Shown here: positions 36,600 through 48,800 of the stretch, in pieces
Position numbering within the stretch: position 1 is the stretch's first letter
How the letters are laid out: every line of letters begins with the position of its first letter
NCBI GenBank assembly: GCA_017311315.1
Contig: CM029638.1
Location: 7,312,368 to 7,376,367, forward strand
Length of the DNA: 64,000 nucleotides
Reading direction: 5' to 3'
DNA from: Dendrocalamus latiflorus
Lineage: Eukaryota > Streptophyta > Magnoliopsida > Poales > Poaceae
The notes under the pieces: model-generated
Database searches by the model: none
What the model was told of the DNA's origin: nothing
Seen by the model: the letters and a program-made list of their open reading frames with translations, nothing else
Made by a program: the position numbers and the translations under genes

Positions 36600-36856
36600 T
36601 ACTATTTTTGTGGCTTATGGCTGAAAAGCACTGTAGCTGGCTGAAAAAACACTGTGACTGACAGAGACTTATTTAGCATAATTAAATTTAAAAAATTAAA
36701 AAATATAAAAAAATATGTTAGCCCATTACGTATAATACAAACAAATACGGGAAAAAAGAACCGGCAAAAAAGCTCAACAAAAAGTCAAAAGTTCAGAAAA
36801 AACAAAATTTATGAATAGTGAAAAATAAACCGGAAGCTAAAAGTTAAAGCCAAAAC
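36600..36856 (+). mobile_element. Dispersed MITE family, copy
   Basis: Starts near GTGGCTTATGGCTGAAAAGC and ends in a segment with GTTCAGAAAAA and GAATAGTGAAAAATAAAC. Closely matches the copies at 39361-39616 and 51609-51870. Confidence 0.65.
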
Positions 36857-37625
36857 GATCACAACCTCCAATATTCCAATCATCCTGTAGACTACTGATT
36901 AATCACTTCATATACATGAGCCTATGCGAAAGAAATGTCCTTGGCACTTGTAATACTGTATAGCGTATCAGAATATAGCACAGCGATTCCAAACAAACAG
37001 TAAAAAACCTGATCCTGTTCATGGGAATTAATTCGACCTGCACTGTATCGCGATCGAACCGTGCCCGTGAAGCGAACGGCGGCGGAGAAGCCGCCGGAAT
37101 CCATGGCAAGAGACAACCGGCCGAGGAATGACACGATAAACAGCTGGGGACTGCCAACTTTGAGGCTTCAGAACGCCATTCGTATCTCTAAAAGATCTCT
37201 AGGGTCCTTGGAGACAGCAAAATGCGACTTTTTAATGAGATGCAACACCCGGCCCGGCTTTTTCTTACGTTGCGACCTCCTTCCCAAGAGACCTGTGCTA
37301 ATGTATAGATACTAGATAATAGACTTTCTTTAGTTATTTGTCGCATCCTGATGCAGGCAGAGAGAGAGAGAGAGCGAGCAGATGGAGACGGTACATGAGC
37401 AAATAGTAAAACAATTGGTGAGGGTTGCTGCAAAAGGAATGATGAAGTGGTTCAGGGGCCAGAGGATGGCCAGTTTTCTTTTTTTTTTTCTTGGAGTGAA
37501 AACCATAGAATTATTCTTCGGGTATATAACTGACATCGCCATCTTCATGTGATTTCAATTTTCACCGAAAAAAATCCTCCATATACCGCACTTAGCTTTT
37601 TGTCCGACCAGGGTCCTCCCGGTCA
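36857..37625. other. Unassigned DNA
   Basis: No gene recognised. A (GA)n run occurs near 37360-37376 and an 11-bp T run near 37480. Confidence 0.4.
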
Positions 37626-37633
37626 CCTGTACT

Positions 37634-38475
37634 CAGGGCCGGCTCTGGGGTAGGCCAGAGGGGCGACGGCCTAGGGCCCCGGGCCAGGGAGGGCCCACCC
37701 CCCCCGCGTCAGACTACGGCCTGTCGGCCAGAGGTAGCCCAGTCCCCACCCAGAAGCCTGCATGCATGCAGCATGCGTGCGGCCGTGCGGGCTGGCTCAA
37801 GTGCAGAAGTGCTCAACGTTTTGTGATTGAGGCATTGAGCCATGCGGCCCATGCATACACTGATACATGCGACGCTTCAACTAACACCTAAACGCCGTAA
37901 CGCGGATTCGTGGAACACCTCGACGCTTCGACTAACGCCAGAAAAACGCCGCGCCGTCGCGTCGATTCGCGTCACCGAAGTGCCGAACGCCCGAACGTGA
38001 AGTCGTGAACTCCGTCCGCGGGCCGCGGCTTTGACAGTTCGACGTGATCGTCTCCTACGCGCTGCGCCGACATCGTGGCCGTGAGGCCGTCGCAGCCCGA
38101 GACTCCAATAGTCCAATCCAATACAGGCAATACTCCATCCGTCGCCCCGCCTCCCGATTGCTTATTTGCTCATCGCCTCTTGGATCTCAGTCGTCGTCTG
38201 GTTTCTCTGAATTCTCGATTCCATCTGCATCCTTTTTATGAAAGACATTGGATATTCGTCGCTCCTATTTGAGGTAAATTAATTCTTACTAGTTACATTT
38301 GGTTTATGAACTAATTAGTACCTAATTAGTTTATCATGTTAGAACTATTGATTTGTGTCACTTTAGACAATATAAAGTTTAAGCTGCATATTTTATAAGT
38401 AGAAAAAAAATTATAGTAAAGGGCCCATAGAGCCGAATTCGCCCTAGAGCCCTTGAAAACGTTGAGCCGGCCCTG
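37634..38475. mobile_element. hAT element with CAGGGCCGGCTC ends
   Basis: The ends CAGGGCCGGCTC and GAGCCGGCCCTG are a perfect 12-bp inverted repeat. The flanking 8-mer CCTGTACT is identical on both sides (37626-37633, 38476-38483). The interior holds a local duplication of GACGCTTC(A/G)ACTAAC near 37870-37935 and no transposase. 842 bp. Confidence 0.85.
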
Positions 38476-38489
38476 CCTGTACTCTCTCC

Positions 38490-39350
38490 GGCCCTGTTTG
38501 TTTATTATTAGCCTTTTTAGTTTATAATTTAAAGTTAGTTTTTTAGTTTAATCAGTTTGTAAGCACCTAGCTTTTAAACAAAGCCAACTACAGGTCATGT
38601 TTATTTAGGTTTTTCCTTAGGTTGGCTTATTGCTTTCAATAATGAATATTTGCAATACACATTCACAAATGAGCTAAGAAGATATCAAATTCACACATCA
38701 CAGTTTGAGAATTACACTTGAATATGCAACTGATCACGTATGAACACATAACAAATTCACAAACGGCGCCATCGGGAGTAGGACAGCGAGGTTGTTGAGG
38801 CCGAAGGAGGGGTGGCGACGGCTGGCACGGGGACGAGGGATGCCGGTGGTGGCAGGCGCAGGGAAGAGGGATGCGGCGACATCGGTGGGGGGAAGGGAGG
38901 GGTGTGGAGGCGGCGGCGCCAGGGTAGGGGAGACGGCATCGGGACAAGGAGGTGGTGGCATTGGGGATGGAGAAGGAAGGGAGGGGAGGCGGCGGCTTTA
39001 GGGGGGAGGGGAGGGTGTGGAGGCGACGGCGTCGGGAGGCAGCTTCATTGCAAGGAGGCGGCGGCGTTGGGGATAGGGAGGGGAGGCGGTGGCGTTGAGG
39101 GAAGGAGAGGGGAGGGGAAAAGAACGGGTGGAGATGAGGAAGCAAAAGAAAAAAATGAAAAGGTTTGCATTTATATACGAATGACATTTTAAGAGTAATT
39201 TCATGAAAATTAGTGACAAAGGGTTATTTTATTCCACAAAAGCCAAAAAAACACCTCACATGTCTTTTGGCTTAAGGTGGCTTAAGTTTTATAAGCTAGT
39301 TAAAAGGCCACTTTTTGTTTAGATTTTGACTTTTTAGCTTTTAAGTCATA
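38490..39350. repeat. GGN minisatellite block inside a likely class II insertion
   Basis: From about 38765 to 39115 the sequence is an irregular array of GGAGGCGGCGGCG-like units. The AT-rich borders (CCTTTTTAGTTTATAA on the left, TTTTTAGCTTTTAAGTCA on the right) look like degraded element ends. The long proline-rich minus-strand frame is produced by the array. The composition resembles the cores at 3320-3730 and 48240-48780. Confidence 0.5.
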
Positions 39351-39360
39351 TAGAAGTCTC

Positions 39361-39616
39361 CCGCTCGGTTGGGCTGAAAAGCTGTGGCTTATGGCTGAAA
39401 TTACACTGTAGCGGCTGAAATTTCACTGTAGCTGAAGGTGGCTTATTTGGTGTAATTAAATTTAAAAAATTTAAAAATAAAAAATATGCTATCTCATCAC
39501 GGGCAACACAAACGAATACGGGGAAAAAAGAACCGGCAAAAAAGCCAAAAGTTCAGAAAAAGACGAAATTTATGAATAGTGAAAAATAAGCCAGAAGCTG
39601 AAGCTGAAACGAGCGG
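39361..39616 (+). mobile_element. Dispersed MITE family, best-preserved copy
   Basis: The left end CCGCTCGGTTGGGCTGAAAA and the reversed right end CCGCTCGTTTCAGCTTCAGC give imperfect inverted repeats. The interior has GGCTTATGGCTGAAATTACA and a poly-A/T-rich core. Other copies lie at 28265, 36600 and 51609. Confidence 0.65.
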
Positions 39617-39838
39617 ACCCAACAGGACCAACGTTAAAGATGGTGTTCTACATTTATTTTCGTTACTGGGAAGGGTTTTTGTGTAAGTGCATGGTACTAC
39701 ATGCACTATCTGAACCGCAGCTTGCATCCGAGATTTGTGCATGGCTCTCTCTCTCCTCCATTCTTTCTCTCCCCTCTGTCCGGCCGGCGAGCCTTGCCGT
39801 CATTCTGTTTGCCATCCCTCGTCTGCCGAGCCACCCTC
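39617..39838. other. Unassigned spacer
   Basis: Sequence between a MITE and a gypsy fragment. The open frame here runs into the RNase H fragment but has no retrotransposon similarity of its own. Confidence 0.4.
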
Positions 39839-40090
39839 AACTATCTTACTCATGATCTGGAGCTAGAGGCAGTGATTTTCGCCCTCAAAATTTGGCACCA
39901 TTACCTCTATGGAGAGAAGTGTGACATCTTCACCGATTATAAGAGCTTGAAGTACTTCCTCACCCAGAAAGAATTGAATTTGAGGTAGCAGCATTGGTTA
40001 GAATTGATTAAGGACTATGGCATCACTATTCACTACTATCCAAGTAAGGCTAATGTAGTGGCTGATGCCCTTGCAGAAAGCGAAGTAACG
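39839..40090 (+). pseudogene. Ty3/gypsy RNase H fragment
   Basis: The frame reads [48 protein letters not shown], then HWLELIKDYGITIHYYPSKA and NVVADALAESE. This is the C-terminal half of the plant gypsy RT-RNase H, with the conserved catalytic Asp of FTDYKSL (usual FTDHKSL) and the final VADALS motif changed to VADALA. The reverse transcriptase upstream and the integrase downstream are both missing. One stop codon lies in frame. Confidence 0.8.
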
Positions 40091-41819
40091 ATGTTGCTAT
40101 TCCCACATCAGTCCAGGAGGAGCATGAGGATCTCCAAACCACACTTTTTTTCGTCTTCTCCGCATTTTTCTTGGAGAAATTGGAGACCTCATCATCTCTG
40201 TTTGATGCTTTGCTAGAAGTCCAAGCCTCAGGTTCGAAGAGCAGCAAGTCTATCGAGAGTGCTCAAGGCAAGTACCTCGCGGCCGTAACTTTTTCTGTTT
40301 CACATTTCACATCTTCCATGATTACTTGTTATCGTTGCCATTGAGTACAATTTTCACATCACTAAAGTTACCTTGCTATTATCATATTTCTTATGTTTGC
40401 CTGGTTATTATTGTATCACTCATGTTGCATGGTTATTATCACATTATTAATGTTTGCCTGGTTGTTATCATACTACTAATGCCTGCCTAGGTGTAGACTT
40501 CTAATAGTGTATTCATACCATGATGTTCTAGGTTATCTTGTTTCACATGCTTTTATGTTTACTAGGATACTCAGTTAATAGTGTTTAGAATTCTTGCTTA
40601 AATCGTTAATGGGGGTAGCGGATGAACATGTTGTAGACTTAGGTCGGTTTAAACCACTAGCAATCTTTTAATATCAAAGCTTCTATGTTTTATCTTTCTG
40701 ATATCATGATGTACTGCTGGTATAATTTCTTATTTGAGTCGTGATCGATATATATTAATAATTGTTAATTTGACTAATAATCACTCATCACGTAATAAAA
40801 CTAGTTGATTATTAACCCTTGCGTGAGGTATGTTATAACATCTCTTTTAGAATAATTCACAGACTTCTATCACCATGCTATCATTTCACATCACCATCTA
40901 TCAGAATCTAGTGCTTCTCCATTTCAAACCTTTAGTGAATCTTTCCACTTATCATAGCCTTATCTTTGCCATCTCTTAGTTGTGTTAAATCCATATTATC
41001 ATTTCACATCGATCCTATCGGATATCAAGCCCTTTCATTCCCAACCTTGGTAAATCATTTTACTTCTCATAACATTATCTTAGCCTTTTTTAGTTCCCTT
41101 AAATTCACACCTTATAACATGTTAATAATATATCAGTTACCTAGCCTAGGGTTACGCACATATAGGAGAGATTTTCACCCACCTGGTAACGTATGGGGAG
41201 CCGTACACTTTCGTTACTCAGGATATTACACCCCTTCTGTGGTTATACAGTCGAGGACAAGTATGTGACTGACTACTTTCGTATAACCGGGTATATAGAA
41301 TGCAATCGCCAGCGTCTTTGCCATAACTTGCTAAATAACAATCATCATTAATTCCATTGTTTCTATGATTTCTATCTCTAATTTGTTTCAATGTTTCCCG
41401 TAATATAGTTTCATTGCTTATAACTTGTATCGATGACTTGCTTGCATTACTTGTCCTTTACTCACTGTGTTGCAATCGTTGTTGGGTATTTGCTGAGATT
41501 TTCAAATCTCATACTTGTTATTTCCCTTCTTAGGTAAAAGGTTAATGGAGTGATAGCATCATGCATGAGTGGTAGCACTCGAATTTTCAGCACCGTGGCT
41601 TGCTACTATTTTGTTATTTCTTTTGTTCTTCATTTGGTTAGAAGTGGACCGGTCTTATATTCCAAACATTTATTTCGGTTTCTGTTGGTTTTCTATTAAT
41701 GTGGTCTTAAAAATTTTAATTTCCTTGTAATTTCTATTGTTGTTTTTATTTTTCATTCTTTACGTTGACGATGATATTCTATAGTAGTGTCCTAGATTGA
41801 CAGTACGTGGGGTGCTACA
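40091..41819 (+). repeat. LTR-like sequence of a gypsy element
   Basis: Low-coding, T-rich sequence ending in GGGGTGCTACA at 41819, which resembles the 3' end of a grass gypsy LTR. It contains GCCTGGTTATTAT-type direct repeats near 40400-40480. The 5' boundary is not visible and no primer-binding site follows, so it would be the 3' LTR of a deleted element. Confidence 0.4.
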
Positions 41820-42911
41820 ATCCGTGGCTCACAGGGCGGTGTGCACCAAACAATTCGAGCCGGAAGAGTGCGCGACAACGTCCCCACGCGCACTCGACGC
41901 TGCAATGCTGCATGCAGAGCGAGAGACGTTCGATTCTTCCACCATCCTCATGCAACATGCAGAGCACCGCGACTGTGCTGCCCCGGGCTCTGATCACTTC
42001 ATCATTGTGTCGCGCGTCCTCTCCCTCTCCTAGCTTCCCTCTCATCCCAACGCCCCTGCCTGCCCACACGCCATGCCCCATGGAGGCGGGAAAAAGACTG
42101 GTGCCTTTGGAGTGGAAATTCTAGCTCTCTGTCCGTGTACAATGCCATCATTCGTCAGCCAAACACTTCGGCCTGCTTGGTCTATCTTGGTTGCTCGCTC
42201 TACCTTGCCGCATCGGATTTTCTATAGCTAGGGCCACATCACGCCATTATGTGAACATATCAAAAAAAATTCAGAAAGGTTTGCGATGTGCAAATGGGGG
42301 AGCAGAAAAGAGTTAGAAATGGACCTACCTTACAAGTTACGAGTGATGGTTGGAAAACTATGTGTTCTGGAAGTAGATTAATTCGCCTTGTTCCCAGGAG
42401 GAAGTTCATGCATGTAACGATGCACGCTCACGTTGATCTGTCAATCTCGACGCATAATTAGCTAATTAAGCAATGCTGCCAATGTGCGTACGTTGATTAG
42501 CCAAAGGCGCGCAAAGAGTTAAAACCCAAAAGGGTGAGGCGAGAGAGGGACAGGGGGAATCGGTGTCACGTCGAAAACCTCGGCAACTGTTGGTGATTTC
42601 GCGACTGTCAAATAACTGGTACGACGACAAACGCTGATCATGAGAACGAAAGTCTATTAAAAACATATACAGGCAAACTGCTCAATAGCTTACGTACGTG
42701 CTTGAGTACACAAAACCGCATCAAGCTTGACAGCACCGTCCTGTTCTCGTGTCAACCGTGAGCTTAACGTGCAACCCCCTCTCGATGATCCATAGACAGA
42801 AAGCTCGACGTAAATCTCTTGTCTGTCAAACTCCAACCCGTACGACATTCATTTCTCCCCGACTGATGGCTTCGTTTCTCTAGGCGTTAGGCTACCCCTC
42901 CTCGTGCTGTC
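41820..42911. other. Unassigned intergenic DNA
   Basis: No recognised gene. GC-rich 41820-42130 keeps frames open in both strands without a domain. Confidence 0.4.
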
Positions 42912-42928
42912 AACGAGCCTAGGGTTAC

Positions 42929-42947
42929 CTTATCAAAAAAAAAAAAA
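42929..42947 (+). mobile_element. Minimal retroposon tail: six bases plus poly(A) in a 15-bp duplication
   Basis: CGAGCCTAGGGTTAC occurs at 42914-42928 and again at 42948-42962. Between the copies lie only CTTATC and a run of 13 A. This is the footprint of a LINE-machinery insertion in which reverse transcription stopped almost at once. Confidence 0.7.
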
Positions 42948-43264
42948 CGAGCCTAGGGTTACGAACATCAAGAAGTGGCTCATAGCGTGCATAGGTTAAT
43001 CTGTACGGACACATATGACATGGACACGCCCTAATTCTAGGTAGCAATAGCAGGACTTAGAAAAACATATATTCACCTCAAAGAATAAGGAGAAAAACTC
43101 AATGTAGGATTGGATAGGTAACAGAGAGGTGAATGGTACCTTAAAATTTTTCCTTAAAGTATTCACTTATTATTTACTCCGATAGCTACAAATATATGAA
43201 AATTAGGATAGTAATCCCACTGGAAAACCAGAGACTTTCAGAGTTGAGCAAAACCAGATAGAAA

Positions 43265-44000
43265 AATAACGTGGTCAAACTTCGACTGTATGGTCGAAAG
43301 TCTCACAGATCTGAGCGCAACCTGATAAAAAACCAGCATGGTCATGATCGAAACCAACATAGTCGTAACCATGTGGTCAAAACTAATGTGGTCGAAATTC
43401 AACTACGTAGTCAGAAGTCCCACAGAGCTAAGCAAAACCTGATTGGAAACCAACGTGGTCGTGGTTCAAACCAACATGGTCGTACCCAACATGGTCGAAA
43501 TTCAACTCGAGTGGTCAAGACCAGAGAGTGGTCGAAAACAATGTGGTCTAAACCAACGTGGTTGAAGGCCAGCAGGTGGTCTAAAGTCTGGTCAATGACC
43601 AGTGTGCAGTCGAAAGATCAGCGTGGTCGAGGAAAAATGAATGGTCAAAAACCAACACTGTCAAGACCGATGTGATCGTATCCTTTGTGAAAGATGTCCA
43701 GGAGCTGCGGTTAGAAAAACAATTGTGTAATCAATGACCCAAATAGTTGTAACAGTTTGGAATATGACTAGAGGGGTTTACGACCATTAGTGATTAAAAC
43801 CAAAGTGGTCGAACCAAACCGAACCTCGACCAGTGAGGTCGACGACTAATCAGCGGTCGTAACCGAAGTGGACAAAACTCGTCGAAGTACTGCCATTAAG
43901 GTTGACGACCAGTGAGCGGTCAAATCAAACGTGGTCGAAAAGATACATGTGGTCGAAAGCCTGAACGTGGTCGAAAACTTGAACGTGGTCGAAAAATCAG
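43265..44000 (+). repeat. Degenerate array of GTGGTCGAAA motif
   Basis: About 735 bp are dominated by variants of a 16-20 bp unit of the form AACCAACGTGGTCGAAA, at irregular spacing. One frame stays open for 134 codons (43271-43675) because of the repeats and is rich in Asn, Gln, His and Arg. No domain is recognised. Confidence 0.6.
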
Positions 44001-45443
44001 AGAAAACAGACGATGAACAGAGGCTTTTAGTAGAGTTTCAAAAACCAAATTTGATGTAACTTTTGATCTGTAGATCCAAATGATATAAAACTTTGCAAGG
44101 ATCTTCTCTAAGGTATTTTAAACATATTCTAATAAACGATTATGAGAATTATGGCCAATGATAAGACCTTTTTCAGTTTGATGGAAAGTTTCTCCAAAAC
44201 CGAGCCAAAATTGAAATTAGTGAATATAATTTGCTCGTGGGTGGATGATGACCAAGATATATCTAGATGTATTCCCACATATCACAGCAAATTAGATCAC
44301 CAAAGAAATCAACTCAAAAACCCTTAGATCAAGAAATCACATTTTTAGCCCAAATCAAGCAAAAAATTGGGTTCCCCCAAGAACTTTCTCTAGATTGTGT
44401 CTAGGTGGATGAGATCTTGTCTCCAAGTTGCACGTTCTTGGCACCAGAAAAACTCAAGAGAAGAGAAATCCAAACAAGAAAGTCAAGAAAATAAAAAACG
44501 CATGAGGGGATTCATGGTACAATTCACTTGTGCAAAGTTTGGATGTCCATTTCACTTAGAGCGGAATGTTTTTACAGCTAATCATTTAGGATAGTAGAGC
44601 TTTAAGCTTAAAGCATACATACATAAGGCTCCAATCCAAGAAACTCTAATCTCACATGGGAGGAAGGAAGAGCTAGCCACCACAAAGATTTAGCCAAAAT
44701 CCTCAAATCGTAACTTTTGCCTCTCCTTCCCTTTTATAGTCTCACAACCTGAATCAAAACCTAATGGATCCCCTATCCCATCCTGGCTCGGGACTCCTCT
44801 CAGCACTTAGCCCACCCATCCCACTCGGTCCTGGACTGCCCAAATTTACATCGGATGGCTACTAGCGAAATAAAAGCCCAGTAGTTGGGACAACAAAACT
44901 AGGGTTAACAGAGCATGGGTAAGGACATAGAAAAAACTTGAGACTTGCGAGTTACTTGAGCTTGGTTTGTTTTAGATTTGATTCGAGCTCAGCTCAAACT
45001 TTAAATGAGACAAACTCGAGCTTGATCTCAAGATCACGAGCTTCATCGAGCCAAGCTCGAATAGTTCGTTAGTCTCAATTTAAGCTCAAATAGTAATACA
45101 TATTAACTTTTACTAAGCTTATCTAAGTTGAACTTGAGCTTTTCTTACTGTTGAAAATTAGTGTATGTTTTAATTATTTTGGCTGTTATCGAGCTTATTC
45201 GAGCCGAGTTCAAACTCGAACTTTTATTATTGTTGGAAATTAGTGCATAATAAATTATTTTAATTGTTATTAAGCTTCAACGAGAGGCTCGGACTTTAAC
45301 TCGAGCTTGACTCGAGTTTCTATCGAGCTCGAGCCTGGAAGGTCAGGCTCGCTTGAGCTTGACTCGTTTACAGCCTTAAGCACGGGCACGGCACATGTAG
45401 GAGTGGCACTGCTCTTGCAGTTTTCACTCATTCTTTTCAGTTT
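44001..45443. other. Unassigned DNA with a GAGCTCGAGC-rich stretch
   Basis: 44940-45370 is rich in alternating GAGCTT/CTCGAG motifs and ends TTGACTCGTTTACAGCC, like the inner end of hAT elements of the GTAAACGAGTCAAGC type. I could not define both ends. Confidence 0.35.
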
Positions 45444-45976
45444 ACTAGTTAAATGCCCGTACGTTGTTACGGAACAACAAAGATCGAATAGATACGAGTG
45501 TGTGAGAGAGCAAGTGATAAAAAAATATTTCATCACAATTCACATCCATTGCAATTCATATAAGACCCCAAACATATTAGTATAGAAGGATATCACATTT
45601 CGTTTGTCAATTTCCAACAGGGTATGAACCATATCAACTACTAAAGTGGTAAGCATAGACGAATAGAATTTTACCATAAGTTTAAAAGAATGCGCCAAAG
45701 AACCAAGTCACATTCTACTAAAGTCAAGTTTGAAGGGAACTAAAGTTGCACAAAGTAAATTGAGAAGAACATCATTTTTCAGAATGCTATGTAGAAAACA
45801 AACTGGAACTATGGATTGAACTGTTAAACAAAATTTTTCCAACGGTGTCTTGATGGTATAATCTCCCGAAGTAGGTCATGTGTGGAACTCTGTAATCTAC
45901 TATTTCGTCAGTATAAGAAAAACATTTCGATAGACATACAATAGCGGACAGCTTCTATGGCCCATGTACATATATG

Positions 45977-46837
45977 TCATCTGAAAGGTTCTACGGGTGT
46001 TGTTTCTTCAAGAAGAGCAGCAGCTTGAAAACATTCAGCAGCCTCAGCTGCTGGCCTGCCACCTTCTTTGTAGAGTAGACCAAGATTAAACCATGCCACA
46101 TGATTTGTTCTATCCAGTTGCAGTGCATCAGTCAGGAAGCACCGTACAGAAGGCAATGGCCTGTTGCCAAGTTGTCGAAGAACAATAGCAATCGATATCA
46201 AACTTGGAACATGTTTAGGATCAAGGTCTAATGCTCTGGAATAAGCCCCCAAAGCCTCTTTTGGGAGACCTTTCGCTTCATAAAGTTTTCCTGGAAATAA
46301 AATCTTTGTGAATAATATGAAAGAAAGTATCTTCAGGTAAAAACTAAATGGTACATTTTGCGAAATATTTACTGAAAAGTTGTGATGAAATGCATTATGA
46401 CTTATATGAAGCTCATGTAAATATGGGTTCAATTGAAAATTGACTGCTGTACCTACAGAATGCCATGCACTTAATCTTCAAAGTTGAAACAGGACTCAAT
46501 TTATCAGGCAATGACATTTTGCAATACTAAATGGAAAGACCGAGTAAAAACCAACTGGAACTTTGATATTTAACAGATTAGACATGTAAAAATATTTTTA
46601 GTACCAACTCCCATGAAAAAAAAGAAAATGAATTTACAGAAGATAAGATTTTCATAATATTTTAAAAGAGATGAACAAGAATCACCTGTAGCATGCCAAT
46701 CCAATGTAGAATAAGCACAGATGGCTCTCATCTTTGATATACAAACCTTTGCATTCCCTCCACTGTGACATGCCTAGGTACAATAGAGCTAGATCATACC
46801 AGGTCTCTATTTCCAGGCTTTTATCATCCTTAGCACC
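45977..46837 (-). pseudogene. NPG1-related (NPGR) TPR protein, captured 3' fragment
   Basis: Two exons are visible: 46837-46686 and 46290-45977, both with intact GT-AG borders. The first reads GAKDDKSLEIETWYDLALLY and LGMSQWRE; a one-base insertion then shifts the frame. In the next frame it continues AKVCISKMRAICAYSTLDWH. The last exon reads KLYEAKGLPKEALGAYSRAL, ALQLDRTNHVAWFNLGLLYK and AECFQAAALLEETTPVEPFR, then stop. This is the C-terminal tetratricopeptide region and end of plant NO POLLEN GERMINATION-RELATED proteins, calmodulin-binding TPR proteins. The intact protein is about 700 aa; here only roughly 150 residues remain, and the frameshift breaks them. It lies within a Helitron-like element. 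Confidence 0.8.
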
Positions 46838-47445
46838 CTGTAAAAAGTGACACAACAATGTCAGAGACACAGTTGCCTTCTATTTGCTACTTAGTATAGA
46901 CATATAAGCCGCATAACGACCAACATGAAAAGCTGAAGAGGCCAATTAGGTGGTCTTTACTAAGCTCCTGAACAAAAGTTTTTATTAGTTTCATGCATGA
47001 ATGCAACCAAATTCATCACACAAATAAAACTTGGAAGTACAAGAAAAGAGTGCTGGCAGCAGTCACCCTGTGGCTGTTGTTGATTAATGTAAATCAGATG
47101 TATACGAATGTTTTCCTATTTTGATCAGGGCATATATTATATCGAATGTATATCTTCGTGACTAATTACAGAATCAATATCTGCATATAATGACCAATAG
47201 CATAAATCATCACAAACCTTACAGTAAGCAATTCAAGATAATCATATCTATGTGAGCCATGAGGTACCAGCGCAAACCTAATTAAAATGGACTACTCTAA
47301 AACATATATGCATGATTGATTGAATTTGTTTTTTGGAAATCCATTGTCTGGCAAGTCGTCAGACAAGAGTGATAAGTTAGAACAGTTCACGGCGTGTGTG
47401 TTAAGAGGGTAAGAGATAAGGTATAAATTGAAGCGTACTACATAC

Positions 47446-48250
47446 ATGTTCAGCAAGAATACGGGCTTTATCTGGAGAGCCAACACCGAGAGCAATTAGT
47501 TTGGCACCAGCTGAATCAAATAACTCCTTCGTATCGCTCAACACAGAGGCCAACTCCCAACTACACAGGACACAAGAAGAGTTGATGATTAGCACAGAAA
47601 AGGAAATTAAACCAACAAGCACAAACTCTTACCAAGTAGTAGTTCATAAGTTTTAGGGCAAAACAATATATAGAGGAGGAGGAGTTATCTCTCTCACCAG
47701 CAAGGGCAAATGAAATGCCTTAGCAGTGCGACGACGGCCATTCCCTGCACAAGCAAAGCACTCCCCCAATTCATTTATGTACTGCATCAAATTCATACAA
47801 AATTCTCGTAGTGTCATCAAATAATTTCAGAGTTAAATGGGGTTTAGTGTTTCAATCTACAGAAGGAATACATTTTGCTCAAGCAAAGCAATAATGCGTC
47901 GCATCTTATTCTGAAAACCTCTAGGTTGCAATATACATAGCTTAACCCCGAATATAAAGTCAAAATTTTCTAGGTCACGTCTCCTTGCAATACACAAATC
48001 AAGCTAATCGGAGAAAATGATGAGCATCTCTACCTCGTTTTGGTCCCACAAGTCCCTGAACAGGAGGCCTCGCCGGTGGTCGCGGAGAAGATGGCGGCGC
48101 CACCGAGGGCATCGCTGATGCCCGACCTGGGTTCCTGAGAAGGGGAAGGCACGGAAGGGGATCTCGCGGCGGCTGCAGGTGCCGTTGGTGAGCGGCGGAA
48201 ACGGAGGTGGCGGCGGCCGGCGGAGAGGGGGACAGGGTTGGGTCGGCCGC
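47446..48250 (-). pseudogene. Peroxiredoxin-like (AAED1/PRXL2C type) captured 5' fragment
   Basis: Three exons are seen on the minus strand: one ending at 48034 (ISDALGGAAIFSATTGE, then after a one-base deletion LLFRDLWDQNE), 47744-47698 (GMAVVALLRHFICPCC) and 47560-47446 (WELASVLSDTKELFDSAGAK, LIALGVGSPDKARILAEH). Splice phases join CPCC to WELA. These blocks are the N-terminal half of the plant thioredoxin-like AAED1 family of chloroplast proteins, including the CxxC-type active-site segment. The second half of the fold is absent; the next coding sequence downstream belongs to an unrelated TPR gene. The frameshift in exon 1 and the truncation make it a fragment. Introns are retained, so capture was at DNA level. 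Confidence 0.8.
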
Positions 48251-48800
48251 GAGGGGAGGCAGCTGTAGGGCAAGAGGGCGGGGGGAGGGAGAGGCGTAGG
48301 AGCGAGGTGGCCGTGGCTGCCGCCATGGGTGGGGGAAGAAGCGGCGAAACCCTAACAGTAGGAGATGGGGAGGGCGCAGCGAGGGCGATGGATGTGGAGC
48401 GACGGCGACGGAGGGAGTGGAGGGCAGGGAGAATGTGGGGCGAGAGAGAGGTAGGTGCGCATGAGAGCGGATGTTTTCTGGTCGTGGCGTCGTGGGGAGC
48501 AGTTGTGAGGAGCTGCGCGCGTGGATCGGGACGGTGAGAGGTGGAGACGACTCCGGGAAGAGACATGGGCGCGGGGTGGGGAGGAGGCGGCGGCGCGGGG
48601 TGGGAAGGAGGAGGCGGCGGCGGCGGCGCGGGGTGGGAGGGCGGGGAGGAGGCGACGGCGGCGCTGGGCGGGGAGGAGGGGAGGAGGCGCCGGCGCGGGG
48701 TGGGAGCGGGGGAGGACGCGTCGGCGCGGGGTGGCGGCGGAAGATTCGGGGGGGCGGGGGCGCAGAGCCGCACGCGTTTAGGGAGGAGGGTGGGGCACAC
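48238..48800. repeat. GGCGGCG minisatellite near the Helitron 5' end
   Basis: Irregular tandem units of the type GGCGGCGGCGCGGGGTGGGA, densest at 48575-48735. Minus-strand frames of about 270-280 codons through it are proline/serine-rich and reflect the repeat. A start codon at the Helitron edge (ATGGTGGTTGG, 48851) could allow a chimeric reading frame towards the captured exons. Confidence 0.7.

Noticed and set aside
38663..39187. 174-codon minus-strand frame
   Set aside because: Same kind of repeat-driven frame.
43271..43675. 134-codon frame as a real repeat protein
   Set aside because: Unit length varies and the frame is lost soon after, which suggests a DNA-level array.
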